A DNA stretch of 64,000 nucleotides from Kingdonia uniflora. Its lineage: Eukaryota; Streptophyta; Magnoliopsida; Ranunculales; Circaeasteraceae. How positions within the stretch are numbered: the first letter of the stretch is position 1; each line of letters begins with the position of its first letter. A program made the position numbers and the translations under genes. Below are positions 44,210 through 55,492 of the stretch, piece after piece. Location: contig JACGCM010000779.1 of assembly GCA_014058105.1 (NCBI GenBank), forward strand, positions 2,108,001 through 2,172,000, read 5' to 3'. The notes under the pieces are model-generated. The model saw nothing but the letters and a program-made list of their open reading frames with translations, ran no database searches and was not told the origin of the DNA.

Positions 44210-45296
44210 TTCCACTTAAACTAAAGGCAAATCGAAAACAAGACCATAATTAACTGCGGCAGAACTCTCCAACAAACAAAACTTCAAATTTCTCTAATGA
44301 TTTTGTGACCCAGTTTTTCTCAAATTGTGGAGAATTTCTGATCGATCTCAATTGATTATAACTCTACTAAATCTAGATTGATTATTTCTCAACTCGATCT
44401 GCAAGTAAGTCTCACGATCACAAACCCTAAGTCTCTTTTTTAGATCTCATTCTTAAATTCTTATCTCTCTCCCAGGATCTCAATGTCTAGTGGAGATTTG
44501 ATCTTAAATTTGAGTCGTTGTTGCGATCTGAGATGAAATTCAAAGCGTGGATATCCAATTTGTAAGTTCTTCCAATATGAAAAGATTTGATTTGATTTTG
44601 ATGATCTTACAATGCGATTAAGCATTGTTTGATATAATAATTTTGCGTTGTTTGATTTTGTGATTTTGAGTTGTTTGATTAAATTTGGTCACAATCCAAA
44701 ACTTCAAATGGTTCTACTGAAGTTATAATGTGTTGGCAGATATTTTCTCTGTATTGGTCTCCTCTACCTTCAATCATCTCTACTTATATTAAATTTATTA
44801 AGAATTCTTGAAGACCAAGCTACAACCACTACTTTCATTAATTGCTGCCTTCCAACTAGTGCCTTCCCCGTGGATCATTCAACCTGGTTCAGTTTATTTC
44901 TCCAGCTCTAGTTACCTACGACACAAATACATTCTTGTCCCATTTTAGCTACTATAAGGAAAAAAAGATCAATCCAGGGTGACCTTCTTTTGGATATATA
45001 ACATGCTTCGATATATTTGTTAAGGTCAATTTTTCAATTCTAATTTTCTGCCATGCACAGTCGATAGATTGAAGTTGGGTAACTAATTTTTGAGGAAGAG
45101 GGTGGCTCCCTGTGTGAAGCACTCTGAGATCAGTCCTAGAACTCTCCAAAGCATACAATGGTTAGACTTTTATTGGATTCGTTACTACCACTTTTACTTA
45201 GTATAGAAGATCTTTTTCTCAACATCATATTATACTCCCGCATTTACTTAAAATCTATGATGACATATAACTATATGGTAAATTGCCCTCCTGCAG
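44210..45296. other. CACTA internal, left part; nothing firmly assigned
   Basis: AT-rich with leader-like CTCTCT and donor-like CTGCAAGTAAGT (44399-44410). It ends with CTCCTGCAG, the splice acceptor of the ERD7-like exon. The minus-strand open frame at 44952-45158 shows no family motif. Confidence 0.4.
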
Positions 45297-45463
45297 GGCT
45301 AAGAAACTCTCTAAGATAACAGAGAACGTGGCAATTGGGATTCTTTTTGGAGTTGTGAAGGTCTCCGGGTTCTTTACAAGTTCTATCGTGAATTCGAATA
45401 TGAGCAAGAAATTTTTCAGTCTTATGCCTGGGGAGATAGTCCTTGCTTCACTGGATGGGTTTA
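45297..45463 (+). pseudogene. ERD7-like senescence-domain exon captured by CACTA
   Basis: Reads AKKLSKITENVAIGILFGVV, KVSGFFTSSIVNSNMSKKFF, SLMPGEIVLASLDGF. This strongly resembles the plant senescence/dehydration-associated protein family (ERD7 type), in which VSGFFTSS-V-NS...KFF..LPGEIVLASLDGF is a conserved block. The exon is bounded by an acceptor (CTCCTGCAG) and a donor (TTA/GTATGT, 45464), as in an intact gene, and has no internal stop. The rest of the gene is missing. ERD7-type proteins respond to drought and cold and act at membranes. Confidence 0.78.
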
Positions 45464-45739
45464 GTATGTCTATCTCCTCTATTTATCCTTTAATAAAAAT
45501 ATCCACTGTTCGGTTATGGATATGTGCCTTCTATTACTTCCGCTTGGAATTGTAACTTCATGAATGGATAGATTACGGGTCCGTCGCTATCGAACTTCAT
45601 AAATAGAAAACAAGAAGGGATTGATATTCCTCCAACTTTCTCAGTTAGCTAGACTTTGCCAAGAAAGGATGGCCCTCCTTTCATTAAAAAAAGTACAAAA
45701 TGTAGCTTTTTCATAAACTTTGCAGCAGATTCATTGGAG

Positions 45740-47545
45740 AGTTGCAGTTTGGTAGAGGACTTCATGGGTGGGTGGTTAAATTTGGTTTTGATGAAGATAA
45801 CTTTATAGGAACTGCTATTGTCGATCTCTACGTCAAATGTGGTATTGTTAATGATGCTCTTAAGGTGTTCTCACGAATGAAGATTCATAATGTTGTTTCT
45901 TGGACTGCAATCATCTCTGGTTTCGTTCAAATGAAAGATTCCGTTTTGGCTCTCGAGTTTTTCAAGAAAATGAGAGTAGTTGGTATTGAAATTAATAAGT
46001 ATACTATTACAAGTATACTTACGGTGTGTGCTAAACCATAAATGAAGAAAGAGGCTTCCAAGATTCATTGCTGAAGTCTAAAATTTGGTTTTTATTTTGA
46101 TCCCACAGTGAAAGATTCTTTGATTAATATGTACTCAAAAGGAGGAGAAATTGATTTATCTGAATTGCTGTTCCGGGGGAACGATGTTCCTAAGAACGTG
46201 GATTCTTGGGAAATTATTATATTTGGTTTTACACAAAATCATAACTCTAAAAGAACTATCGAGATGTTTTGTAAGATGTACCGGGAAGGTCTGATGCCCG
46301 AAATTTTTTGCAGTTCTAGTATTCTTAATATTATAGAGTCCTTAGATTCGGGGAGACAAATCCATGGCTACATATTTAAAGATGCTTTAGTTTTTGATGT
46401 TGCCGTTGGGAGTGCACTTTTTACCATGTATTCTAAATGCGATAATTTGGCGGAAGCTTATAAAATTTTTGAGCAAATCCATGACAAAGATGAAGTTTCA
46501 TGGACGTCAATGATTGCGGGTTTTGCTGATCATGGTTGTCCAGATCAAGCTCTTAACTTACTCCAGGACATGATGGATGCCAAATATAGGCCTGATCAAG
46601 TGACTATAGCTGCAATACTCACTGCATGTTCTTCTCTCCCATCTTTATGGAAAGGTAAGGAGGTTCATGGGTATGCCCTTCGTGTTGGAATTGTGAAAGA
46701 TACAGTTGGCGGTGGTGCACTTGTGAATATGTACTCCTAGTCCAGATTCTTCACTTATGCAAGAAGAATTTTTGAATCAATGCCTAGAAAAGATCTGGTC
46801 TCATGGTTTTCTCTAATTTTTTGGCTATGCCAAAAATGAGTATGTTGAAGATTCATTAATGCTATTTCACAAGATGATGTTTGCTGGTTTGGAGACAGAC
46901 GCCTTCGTGATTTATTTACTTCTCAGTATTACTGCAAAATTGACAAAATTTGAAATCGATAAGCAATTGCACGCCTGTAATATAAAAGTGGGTTTAAATT
47001 CAGACCCTTCAGTGGGTAGTCCACTTGTCAAAATGTACTTCAAGTGTAGGAATGTCGAAGAATCTCAAGAAGTATTTGATATGATCGAACAACCGGACTT
47101 GGTCACCTGGACATTGATGATTGTAAGCTATGCTCAACATGGAAAAGGTTTAGAAGCTTTACGAGCTTATGACCTTATGAGAGAAAAAGGAATCAAACCC
47201 GATTTAATAACTTTTGTTGGGGTTCTATCTACTTTTAGTCACAATGGTATGGTGGAGGAAGGCTATTTTCATCTGAACTCAATGACCCAAGATTATGGAA
47301 TCAACCCGGGCTTGCATCATTATGCCTGTATGGTTGATCTACTTGGGCGGCCAGGGAGATCAAAAGAGGCTGAGACATTTATTAATAATATGTCTATCTA
47401 ACCCGATGCTTTGGTGTGGGGAACTCTTGTTGCTTGTAAAGTATACAGGGACGTTGAGCTTGGCAGGCTGGCAGCGAAAAAGGTTCTTGAGTTGGAGCCT
47501 TCTGATTCTGGGACTTATGTTTCACTCTCAAACATTCTGAAGAGA
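45740..47545 (+). pseudogene. PLS-class pentatricopeptide repeat (PPR-E) pseudogene captured by CACTA
   Basis: PPR proteins bind organellar RNA; the PLS/E class mainly guides C-to-U editing. A series of 31-36-residue repeats is readable: GRGLHGWVVKFGFDEDNFI, DLYVKCGIVNDALKVFSRM, VVSWTAIISGFVQ (45742-46030); INMYSKGGEIDLSELLFRG to LVNMYS (46108-46740); CNIKVGLNSDPSVGSPLVKM and DLVTWTLMIVSYAQHGKGLE (46859-47400). The E-domain word [17 protein letters not shown] follows (to 47536). Stops at 46039, 46738, 46800s and 47399 and frame changes show decay. No DYW domain. The start Met and any transit peptide are missing. PPR genes usually lack introns, as here. Confidence 0.87.
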
Positions 47546-48866
47546 TTCTCTTACTTAAAATTCAAAATGGAATGATATGCAGGGATGTTCCCGTCAGAGA
47601 AACTCATTAGGTTAAGGTAACTAATAATGAACCAGTTTTACTCTAGTTATGATCCCAAACTTATATCTTTATAGTTTTGACTAATGCATCTTCTTAACAC
47701 TTGGTACATGTTTACCGCTATAATTATTAACATTGAAGATATTGGAAGCTCCACATGATACATATTCATATTCATATCCAAAATATTATAAAATACATAA
47801 TTTTGACCACACTTTCCGTATGTTATAAAATAAATAATTGGTTGTGAGGGATATTATTGGCTTTTAAAAGGCGATATATTGCCTCAATGTGGTGAATGAG
47901 GTTATAGTTTTCATCAACTAGTGGGCTGGAAGCTTAAATTCTTAAGTGTCTAAACTGAAAAATGATTTGATAAAGCCTTCCAGATAGTAGTAGCTAGGTC
48001 AATTAAATATGTATAAGGAATTTTGTGCCCTGTGCATATTATGTGAAATAACCATTGTAACTAGCAAGTTTGGGGTTTACAAGAGTCAGTTATTGGGAGA
48101 ATTGTGTCGAGGCTATATAATCTCCCCTCGTATCCTGAGTTAATTAATGCCTTATGCCACCCATGACTGATTGGATTGTGTATCGTAAAAGCATCAGATT
48201 GGACTGGGCGATGCAAGTATTTTTTTGTGTGCAAACGTGACTTATCTACTTGATATTCTTTATTTGTAAAATAAGGGGGTTTGTACATAAAATGTATCAA
48301 GGTGAAATACTTTTAATAAGGAAATTTTATATATCGTCTAGGCTGTCTTAGATATGGTGTTATTTAAGCAATTAATTGTATATCTAAAGGAGATGTAAGA
48401 AAGTGCTGGAAATATTTCGTAGAATACTTTGAAAGATACTATATTAAACGCATACGCTATTTTTAGTGGTTATTGCTACCAATTTGGCATTAAGTATTCC
48501 ACGTCAAGTTGGTTTTTCTACACACATGTGAGAATCTTATGTTTTCAATCTGTTTCTGTAGATTATTCCAATTCCTGAAGGTCTTGGATTGTTGATAAAT
48601 GATATTACAACACACCTTTACTTCTTTAGCTTCTGGTAAGGATTAATTATTAAGTTTTTCCCTTAAATTGATGTTTTTCCCTTCTTTTTTGAAAAAGAAC
48701 AAATATATTCATCAATGATAAAATCAGTAATTTTTTTACGAAAATTACTGATAATTCCACAAACCTATAACAGTTAAGGTTTTCAACAAAATAAGTATCT
48801 AATTTGTTGTTTTTCATTATGTACATATAATACTAATATTAGTACCACATGTTTTATATTGTAGAT
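47546..48866. other. CACTA internal, nothing assigned
   Basis: AT-rich. The 79-codon minus-strand frame at 48061-48300 shows no family motif. Ends in an acceptor-like TTGTAG before the next exon-like block. Confidence 0.4.
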
Positions 48867-49117
48867 TTCTACGTCTCATTTGCGAGAAGAGGCAGTTGCT
48901 CATTTCCTAAAGTTCTATGAGCATATTGTTGTCACTGGGAGGGCGTTAATATTTCCTGGTATCCAGGAAAGCGAGGAGGCGGAATATGAGGTTATTGTTG
49001 ATATAATTTTTGAGGAAAATTCTCTGGTATTTGGTCAACGTGGGGTCTTTTTTTACAAACGTTTAATTGGCACGAAGATCAAGTACCCGAGGATTCTTCT
49101 GCGTTTTGCCTATTAGG
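48867..49117 (+). pseudogene. Unrecognised exon-like fragment in CACTA
   Basis: Reads STSHLREEAVAHFLKFYEHI, VVTGRALIFPGIQESEEAEY, EVIVDIIFEENSLVFGQRGV and ends in a stop at 49114. Preceded by an acceptor-like TATTGTAG. Open with protein-like composition, but no family was recognised. It may be a third captured gene piece. Confidence 0.35.
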
Positions 49118-49604
49118 TAAAATATTCTTATAAACTCTTGTACATTTTTTGAAATTCCTCTTGTTATCCATTTAACAATTAAAAGTTCAAAGGGTTTGAC
49201 CTTTATAATTTATTTGTTATGTTAATTTTTTTACAAGGTGCTTCCTATCTTTTTGAAGGCTTTTATAATGGATTGATGGCGCTCCCTATTCTTGGATTCG
49301 TTACTACTTTTGAGGTTATGGTTTGAAGTTTGAACACCGTTATATTAATCCCCTTGCTTTTGAAGCCACTGCGCTTCCTTTTTTTGTTTCTCAATCTATG
49401 ATTTTTTTGGATTTATTTTAGGGAACATGTATATAGCTTGTAACCAGTGTACTTGGATATTTTGGGCCAATATTTATAAATGAAACAAGTTATTGAATTG
49501 TGTATTTTTGATTATATATATTATATGATGTATACAACAGGTGCAATTTGTTTTTCTTAATTGTGTAGGTTTTGGCTATTTTTTTTATTTAAAAAAAAAA
49601 ATTA
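49118..49604. other. CACTA internal, right part
   Basis: AT-rich, no coding words. The subterminal repeats start at about 49605. Confidence 0.5.
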
Positions 49605-49941
49605 CCACGGACTAAAGTAGTGGTAAATATCATAATTATACTACTAATATCATCCGTGGTAAAAAAATTAAATAACCACAAAAAAACTGTAGCAAAAAAA
49701 TTGTCACAGATTTACTTTATATCAATATAAAATAGATAACCACAGGAAAACTCTGTGGTAAAAAAATTGCCACGGATTTACTCCGTATTAATATAAATTA
49801 TATAACTACAGATAAACTCCATGCAAAAAATATTGCCACGCACCTTTTACTATAGACCTCCACTACAGACTTTATCCTTGGCAAACCGACTATTACCACA
49901 GATAAAGATCTTGGCAATTTAGTAAAATTGGTGTAGTGAGA

Positions 49942-50242
49942 ATCGCTAGCTATCCCTACACTATCCTCATCTTCATCCACCGCTGAAACCACTTTCTTCT
50001 TCAAGCGGCCTCGCCGTTTCATCGAAGTGGAACCCAACACGAGGTTTGTGAGACGCAATTGTTCTACTAACTCCCATGCAGTAGAAGTTAGGTTGAAAGC
50101 TGTTATTTCCAAAGTCGTGAGTCGATTGTTGGAATCACCCATCTCCAAATCGCCCTTCTTCTTCGAATTAGGTTTGCGATGGATCTCAACGAACTCACTA
50201 GTTTCTCCTTCGTTTGCTTGAGACGGTCACGTGTAGAGACCA
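49942..50242 (-). pseudogene. gag: Gypsy element A gag N-terminus
   Basis: Minus strand. The ATG (50243-50241) straddles the end of the LTR and the primer-site start, as in element B: MVSTRDRLKQTKEKLVSS, then a one-base frameshift, then MGDSNNRLTTLEITAFNLTS and WELVEQLRLTNLVLGST, followed by the basic KRRGRLKKK. It is cut by the CACTA insertion at 49941. Confidence 0.8.
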
Positions 50243-50817
50243 TAAACCACAATCAACCCCCCGAGAATCGCAATTGGAAAAATGATATCACTTAATTTAT
50301 AATACGATTGAGAAGTTCTAGTTAGGAGACAAATACGAAGAACACCAATTGGTTTGGAAAAATAGAGAATTCGATTACTTAAAACGAAGTAATTACAATA
50401 AAAAAACTCTCAAACCCTAGGCTTCTCTCAAAACTCTTTTCAAATCTAACATAACCCCTAGAAAATAAACTAAGCTCCCTTTATATACCAGGGAACTCAA
50501 AAATCATAAAAGAACAGATCTCGAGGCAAAATAACGCATGAGAATCAAAAACACCGACAAAGTCGTTCGAATGACTTTACGACTAATTGGTCTAAACCCT
50601 AGAAACTTGCCAGTTTTCGTTCTAATGAAAACACAACTCGTTTGAATGAAATATTGCTCTGGGCCAAATTTCCAGTGGGGAAAACACCAGTCGTTCGAAC
50701 AAAATATGGATCTGGGCCAAAATTCCAGTGGAATAGAATTTGGTCGTTCGAACGACTCTCATCATCGTTCGAACGACTTTGACAAATTTCCAAATTACCC
50801 TAGATTCTCCTGGATCA
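50243..50817 (-). repeat. 5' LTR of gypsy element A
   Basis: Plus reading TAAACCACAATC to ...CTCCTGGATCA. TATA-like CCCTTTATATACC (50478-50490, either strand). TTCGAA palindromes at 50562-50777, among them CGTTCGAACGA twice, separated by GGGCCAAATTTCCAG and GGGCCAAAATTCCAG. Pairs with 30536-31102. Confidence 0.87.
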
Positions 50818-50822
50818 AGTTA

Positions 50823-52352
50823 ACCCGGTCCAGGCCTTTATCCAGGGCGCGTCAGACCGGTCCAGACACTAAAACATCTATAAATTGCCTAATTTTTGGG
50901 CAAATTGAGCCCAATTTTGTTTTTGAAAAATTCTTATTGACTTGACCTACCTCGTGGAGGACCCACTTTGAATTTTTTTATGCAATTTTTTTTTTTAACT
51001 TTTGAGACGAGGTGCCTCGTATAGGAACAATGGCTCACTTATATGTTATATAAGTAAATGTTGTAATACATATTTAAATATACTAAGATGTTATTGGTAT
51101 GCCCCTAGGATACTAATTATCATGATCAGGGATCACAGATTATACAGAACCATGACTAATTTAGAATACGACTAGGAGTCATATCTAAATCACAATTAAT
51201 TATCATGGACAAATAACTAGAGCTCAATTGGGAATTGACTTAGTCTTATTTCTAAAAACTTGGTGTCTGAGGAACCAATTTTTCATATTTAGGTGCAATT
51301 AGATGTTACATAATGACATTTAGAGGTATATATGCATTAATAGCAACCTATAGTTCCCTAGAATGTTAGTTCCAAGACAGGCATAATCAACTTATCTTGT
51401 GAACCCAGTAGACTTTGTGGTGAGACTACTTGTCTGTTAAACATTTAATACCCCTCATAATTATAGCAAATAGGGTCATTTGGCTAGAATATATCTAGCT
51501 TTATAAAACTAGAGGGCTTAGAGCACCCTAGTTCTCAGAATAAGGAACGCAACATTAAGTAGTTTTGAATAGCTGTCTTGGCTAAGTCTCTATTAAAATG
51601 CACTTTAAGGTTAAGATTACTATTTTATAGGGTAATATTGGGATTTGACGCTTAATAAAATTTCATGAGTATAAAGCCATGAACAAGGTTCACTTACAAG
51701 TAATGATTGCGAATCATGTACTTCATTGCACTATATACTATAAACCATAAGTAATTATTAGAAATTATGTACTTAAATAGAATTTTATAAGTAATAGGAT
51801 ATGAACAAAGTTCACTGATAAGTAATGATTGAGAATCACTGACTTGAATACTATAACTTGCCTCTATGAAAGGAATGTTTATCAAGTACTACTACTGGTG
51901 TTGATCTACATGCATAATAGATGTTGGTAACACTCAGAACATTGAGTACTTCCCATACTGCCATTTCTATTTTAGGTACCAATAAACTTGACCTGTATGG
52001 ATACTGAAATACATATGCTATTACAGAATCTGGAAAAAACTATTGTTGAGAACAATGAGTCTCTAAATAACAAAATAGGAGCTTTGTATGGTACTATCGC
52101 CTCCATATTCAGGAAGGCCTGATAATGGATTAACTTATACTATGCTAGTATTATACGACTGCGGCAGAATTTTTATTCTGCAATGCTACTCCACTATAAT
52201 CTCATATGGAGAAATAGTTAAGGTAAATAGAGATATTGGGAATATTCTATTACAATTTCTACGTTTTAAATATTGCGCTTCGAGGCAACATTTGATAGAT
52301 TACTGTGCACACAGACCTAATTCATATTTTCCTCATTTATGAGCAAAACAAT
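50823..52352 (+). other. Copia element 3 internal, no readable coding
   Basis: Should hold the gag region of copia element 3. It starts CCCGGTCCAGGCC, with GACCGGTCCAG nearby (50857). The rest is AT-rich with many stops. I could not identify gag words. A short phrase GTTCACT-A-AAGTAATGATTG is repeated (51687, 51810), a direct repeat with AATCA-GTACTT neighbours. Confidence 0.4.
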
Positions 52353-52919
52353 TGTCACGCCCCAAAATTTAATAATCAGTAAGCTAGACCAATTACTGAG
52401 ATTCGAAGGCATGCAGGTCGGGGAATCTACAGATTCGCCCCACAAATAACCTTGATAATAGGAAATAGCTCAGTCATTCACTATAACAATTCATCAGAGT
52501 AAAAAGAATGAAGCGGAAGCAACAAATATATATAAATATATCAAACTGAAATATCAATACAATATCTCGATAATGTACAGCGTCAAAAGCTAAAATCTCA
52601 TACAAGAAATACTAAAACCAGAACGGATCTGCAACTGCAAACTGAATCCAAAACAGCTGAAACCCTCAGCAAAACCAGCAACTACCCTACCTCTGAAAGG
52701 GGAGAAAATATGAGAGTGAGCAAAACCACGACTCACTAATTAACCCAACAATGTTAAATAACCAACTAATAAAACTAGTACAGAAAAAGAGGAGAGGCGC
52801 GTGAGATAAGGAATATTAAATGTATAGTAATATATATAAGAGAAGGATAGAGAAGAAGAATTATGATTTGAGGAGGGAATTATGATATAGATGATATGAT
52901 GACATGCTAATGATATGAT

Positions 52920-53021
52920 GAACTAGGATAAACCCATAATTATCCCAAATGCTGGATGATATGATATGATGAACTAGGATAATCCCATAATTATCCCAAA
53001 TGCTGGATGATATGATATGAT
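52920..53021. repeat. 51-bp tandem duplication in the solo LTR
   Basis: Two nearly identical copies of a unit containing GAACTAGGATAA, CCCATAATTATCCC and GCTGGATGATATGAT. Confidence 0.9.
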
Positions 53022-55249
53022 CTGCTATAGTCCTGATGTTGAATGATTTGAAGTTTTAAAACGTGATATGATGTTTAAAACCACCAAACTAGACCACAAT
53101 CAAAATTACATATGGGTTAATCAACCGGTAGCTCAAGATAACCTTAAAGAGATCACAATTGGATACAATGGGTACGATTGGGTTACCAGCTCGACCACGC
53201 TGAAGGATTTCAACACACGGAGCCAGTGTCCGAACAGGGTTAACTTATTCCAAGAAATTTCAACCTCACGGAGGATAAGACCGGTACCTGAGGAACTGTC
53301 TCATACCATCCCACACTCCTGAAGGGTAATAAATATGATAGTACCTGTCGCCAACGACTCACCTACTATTTTAACCCAATATAGGAATCCTAGGTTCTAT
53401 CGAGGGTCAGCCGATGTAGAGCTTTATTATGTATCCGACCCTATTAAGGTAAAATAACAAAAAAACCACATATGCAAACAGATCCCAAGGATCAAAACAC
53501 AACAGCTGCCAATACTGCCAGCACACACACACACACACATAGGATAACCAAGTCTGCCAACGAGAATGGTAAACAATCCTAACCCAGATGAATAGGAACT
53601 CAGTCACATCATCTAAACATAGATGAAACAACAACTTAACTTTCACAACATCAAACCACAGATGAACAATGACTAATTAACTAGTCACAACACCCAAACA
53701 ACATCAGTCTCTAAAAGACTAAAACATAAATCAAGGACAAAGCCACGAGGACCATACGAAAGCATAACATCCAGAAAGATAAGGGCAAATACAACCCAAC
53801 ATGCAAAATAGTAACCAACAAGTAGTCAACAAACCCCAAGAACAAAGCTGCAACCTAACTCTCTAACTACTATATACTTAAGTCTCCAAAATGGATGGAC
53901 AGGAAACCCACTAACTCCCAATTTCACTGGTGATAGTACAACGTAGCAGAACCCCCTGGCGCCAAGGAAAAAGCCATGAAAATGCCACATCGATGCACCA
54001 CTTCCTAGATGGAGGAAGGGAACACAACCCAAAAGTAAACTATCAGGTGCTCAATGCCCACAATCATCTATTAAGGATAAACTGCCAGTTCACCCCAAAC
54101 AACTAAACGATCAAGATAAACCACACAACCACACTCGATAACGGAACCCAACGTTTACGTATCGCTACCGAATCACGACAGTGCTCAAGGACAAAGCCAC
54201 GAGAACACAGAGAAGCAGTTCCTAACAAACCCTCGAAGTCCAAGACAAACCAGAAGACTAAGATGCAGAAAAGCTAACAAGGAACTAAACAACTACATAT
54301 AGGAAATACGAAGCATAGACTATAACCAAATCACATAACACATCTCTGTGTCCAGAGTAACACTCTTAATCAACACAGATTAAACTAGTAAATGAATTTA
54401 ACAAGGAAGGGAAACTCGCCTGATAAGGGATAAACCGCAACCAACAATCAACAGAACAACAAACCTCAACCTTACAGGCGACAATCACACCAACACAAAC
54501 AACCCAACACCTGCAACAACCACAACTCCGTAAGCACAACGAAACCCTAAATCACAAACCTTAAACACAAAGGATTCCACCAAAACTGAAATTGAATCAA
54601 CCACAAAGGAAGAGGAATAGGGGAAACTACTCACCAAAGGAAGTGCGACTGAGCTCGGCAAGGAAATACGACAAATCGGCAAGCATTGGAAGAGAGGATT
54701 CCAATTTGGGAGAGAGAGTGAGAGAGTGAGAATGAGTGTCAGTGGGAGAGACAATGAAATGAAATGGGTAATTAAAACCCTAAAACACAACATTCATCTC
54801 GAGGAAGGGATCAACGGACGAGATCACAAAGAAAAGACCCAAACTGGTTGTCAAAACACGCCCCTGTTCGAACAAAGCATATTCTTGTTCAAACAAAACA
54901 AAGCAGATAAAAGTCCATTCGAACAGGAGAAGGCTTATTTGAAAAAAATGAAATATGTAGGAATCTATTCGAACAAGAAAAGGTTTGTTCAAATAAAATG
55001 AAGCAGATAGAAACATATTCGAACATAAATAAGCCCGTTCAAATACAACAGACAAAAACTGGAAAAAACTCATAAAACCAAAAAGATTTCCTCAAGCGAA
55101 AACTGAAGAAAAACTTAAGAATCCTAACATAGATCCCCCCCGGATGACACACCACATAACAACCAACAACAACAACAGCGCGCCTCCTCCACTAAGCCAA
55201 CCACGGGCAGCCAAAAATACAGCAACCATAACAACAAACACGCCCACCA

Positions 55250-55315
55250 CCGAGCCAACCACGGGCTCCACCAAACCAACCACGGGCTCCACCAAGCCAA
55301 CCACGGGCTCCCAAA
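55250..55315. repeat. 21-bp minisatellite in the solo LTR
   Basis: About three copies of CCAACCACGGGCTCCACCAAA or a close variant, with a further partial copy near 55197. It makes open frames on both strands, rich in Thr-Thr-Gly-Ser or Trp-Ser-Pro; these are not genes. Confidence 0.9.
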
Positions 55316-55492
55316 ACCGCAACACAACCTCCTCCTCCCAACAACCACCGAAACTACCGAAACACAGAAGATAAAGAAAACGCAAGACCTGGATAAAAGA
55401 AATAATATGAGGATGCATGATTTATGGTAATGAAATGCATAATGATAATAATGAATAATTATAATAATAATAAAAAAATCTGGGTCACTACA

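Larger units (their letters stand above)
44083..49938. mobile_element. Gene-carrying CACTA (En/Spm-type) transposon
   Basis: The left end CACTACACCAAAAATGAG and the right end ...AAAATTGGTGTAGTG are inverted repeats of the CACTA type, with the 3-bp target copy AGA at 44080-44082 and 49939-49941. Subterminal copies of TTGCCACGG / CCGTGGTAA (44105-44205 and 49605-49915) on both strands are typical transposase-binding repeats. Length is 5856 bp. No TNPD-type transposase frame was found, so it is non-autonomous. It sits in gag of gypsy element A and contains an ERD7-like exon, a PPR pseudogene and a further exon-like piece, all on the plus strand. Confidence 0.92.
30536..50817 (-). mobile_element. 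Ty3/gypsy element A, full-length but split twice
   Basis: LTRs at 30536-31102 and 50243-50817, with AGTTA duplicated at 30531-30535 and 50818-50822. Coding order on the minus strand: gag start 50242-49942, CACTA insertion, gag and protease 44078-42499, RT and RNase H 42500 to about 41340, Tat insertion 41306-32655, integrase and tail 32654-31120. Its own sequence is about 5.8 kb. Same family as element B. All genes carry stops. Confidence 0.9.
52353..55492 (-). repeat. Solo LTR, 3.1 kb, minus orientation
   Basis: Plus reading TGTCACGCCCCAAAATTT to ...CTGGGTCACTACA; on the minus strand it starts TGTAGTGACCCAG and ends GGGGCGTGACA, a pattern common in plant Ty3/gypsy LTRs. Flanks ACAAT (52348-52352) and ATAAT (55493-55497) match in four of five bases. 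No internal region or second LTR is present. TTCGAA words (TGTTCGAACAA, ATTCGAACA) lie at 54867-55040. Confidence 0.7.

Noticed and set aside
55092..55418. Overlapping open frames on both strands with repeated Trp-Ser-Pro-Trp or Thr-Thr-Gly-Ser
   Set aside because: Produced by the 21-bp minisatellite in the solo LTR.
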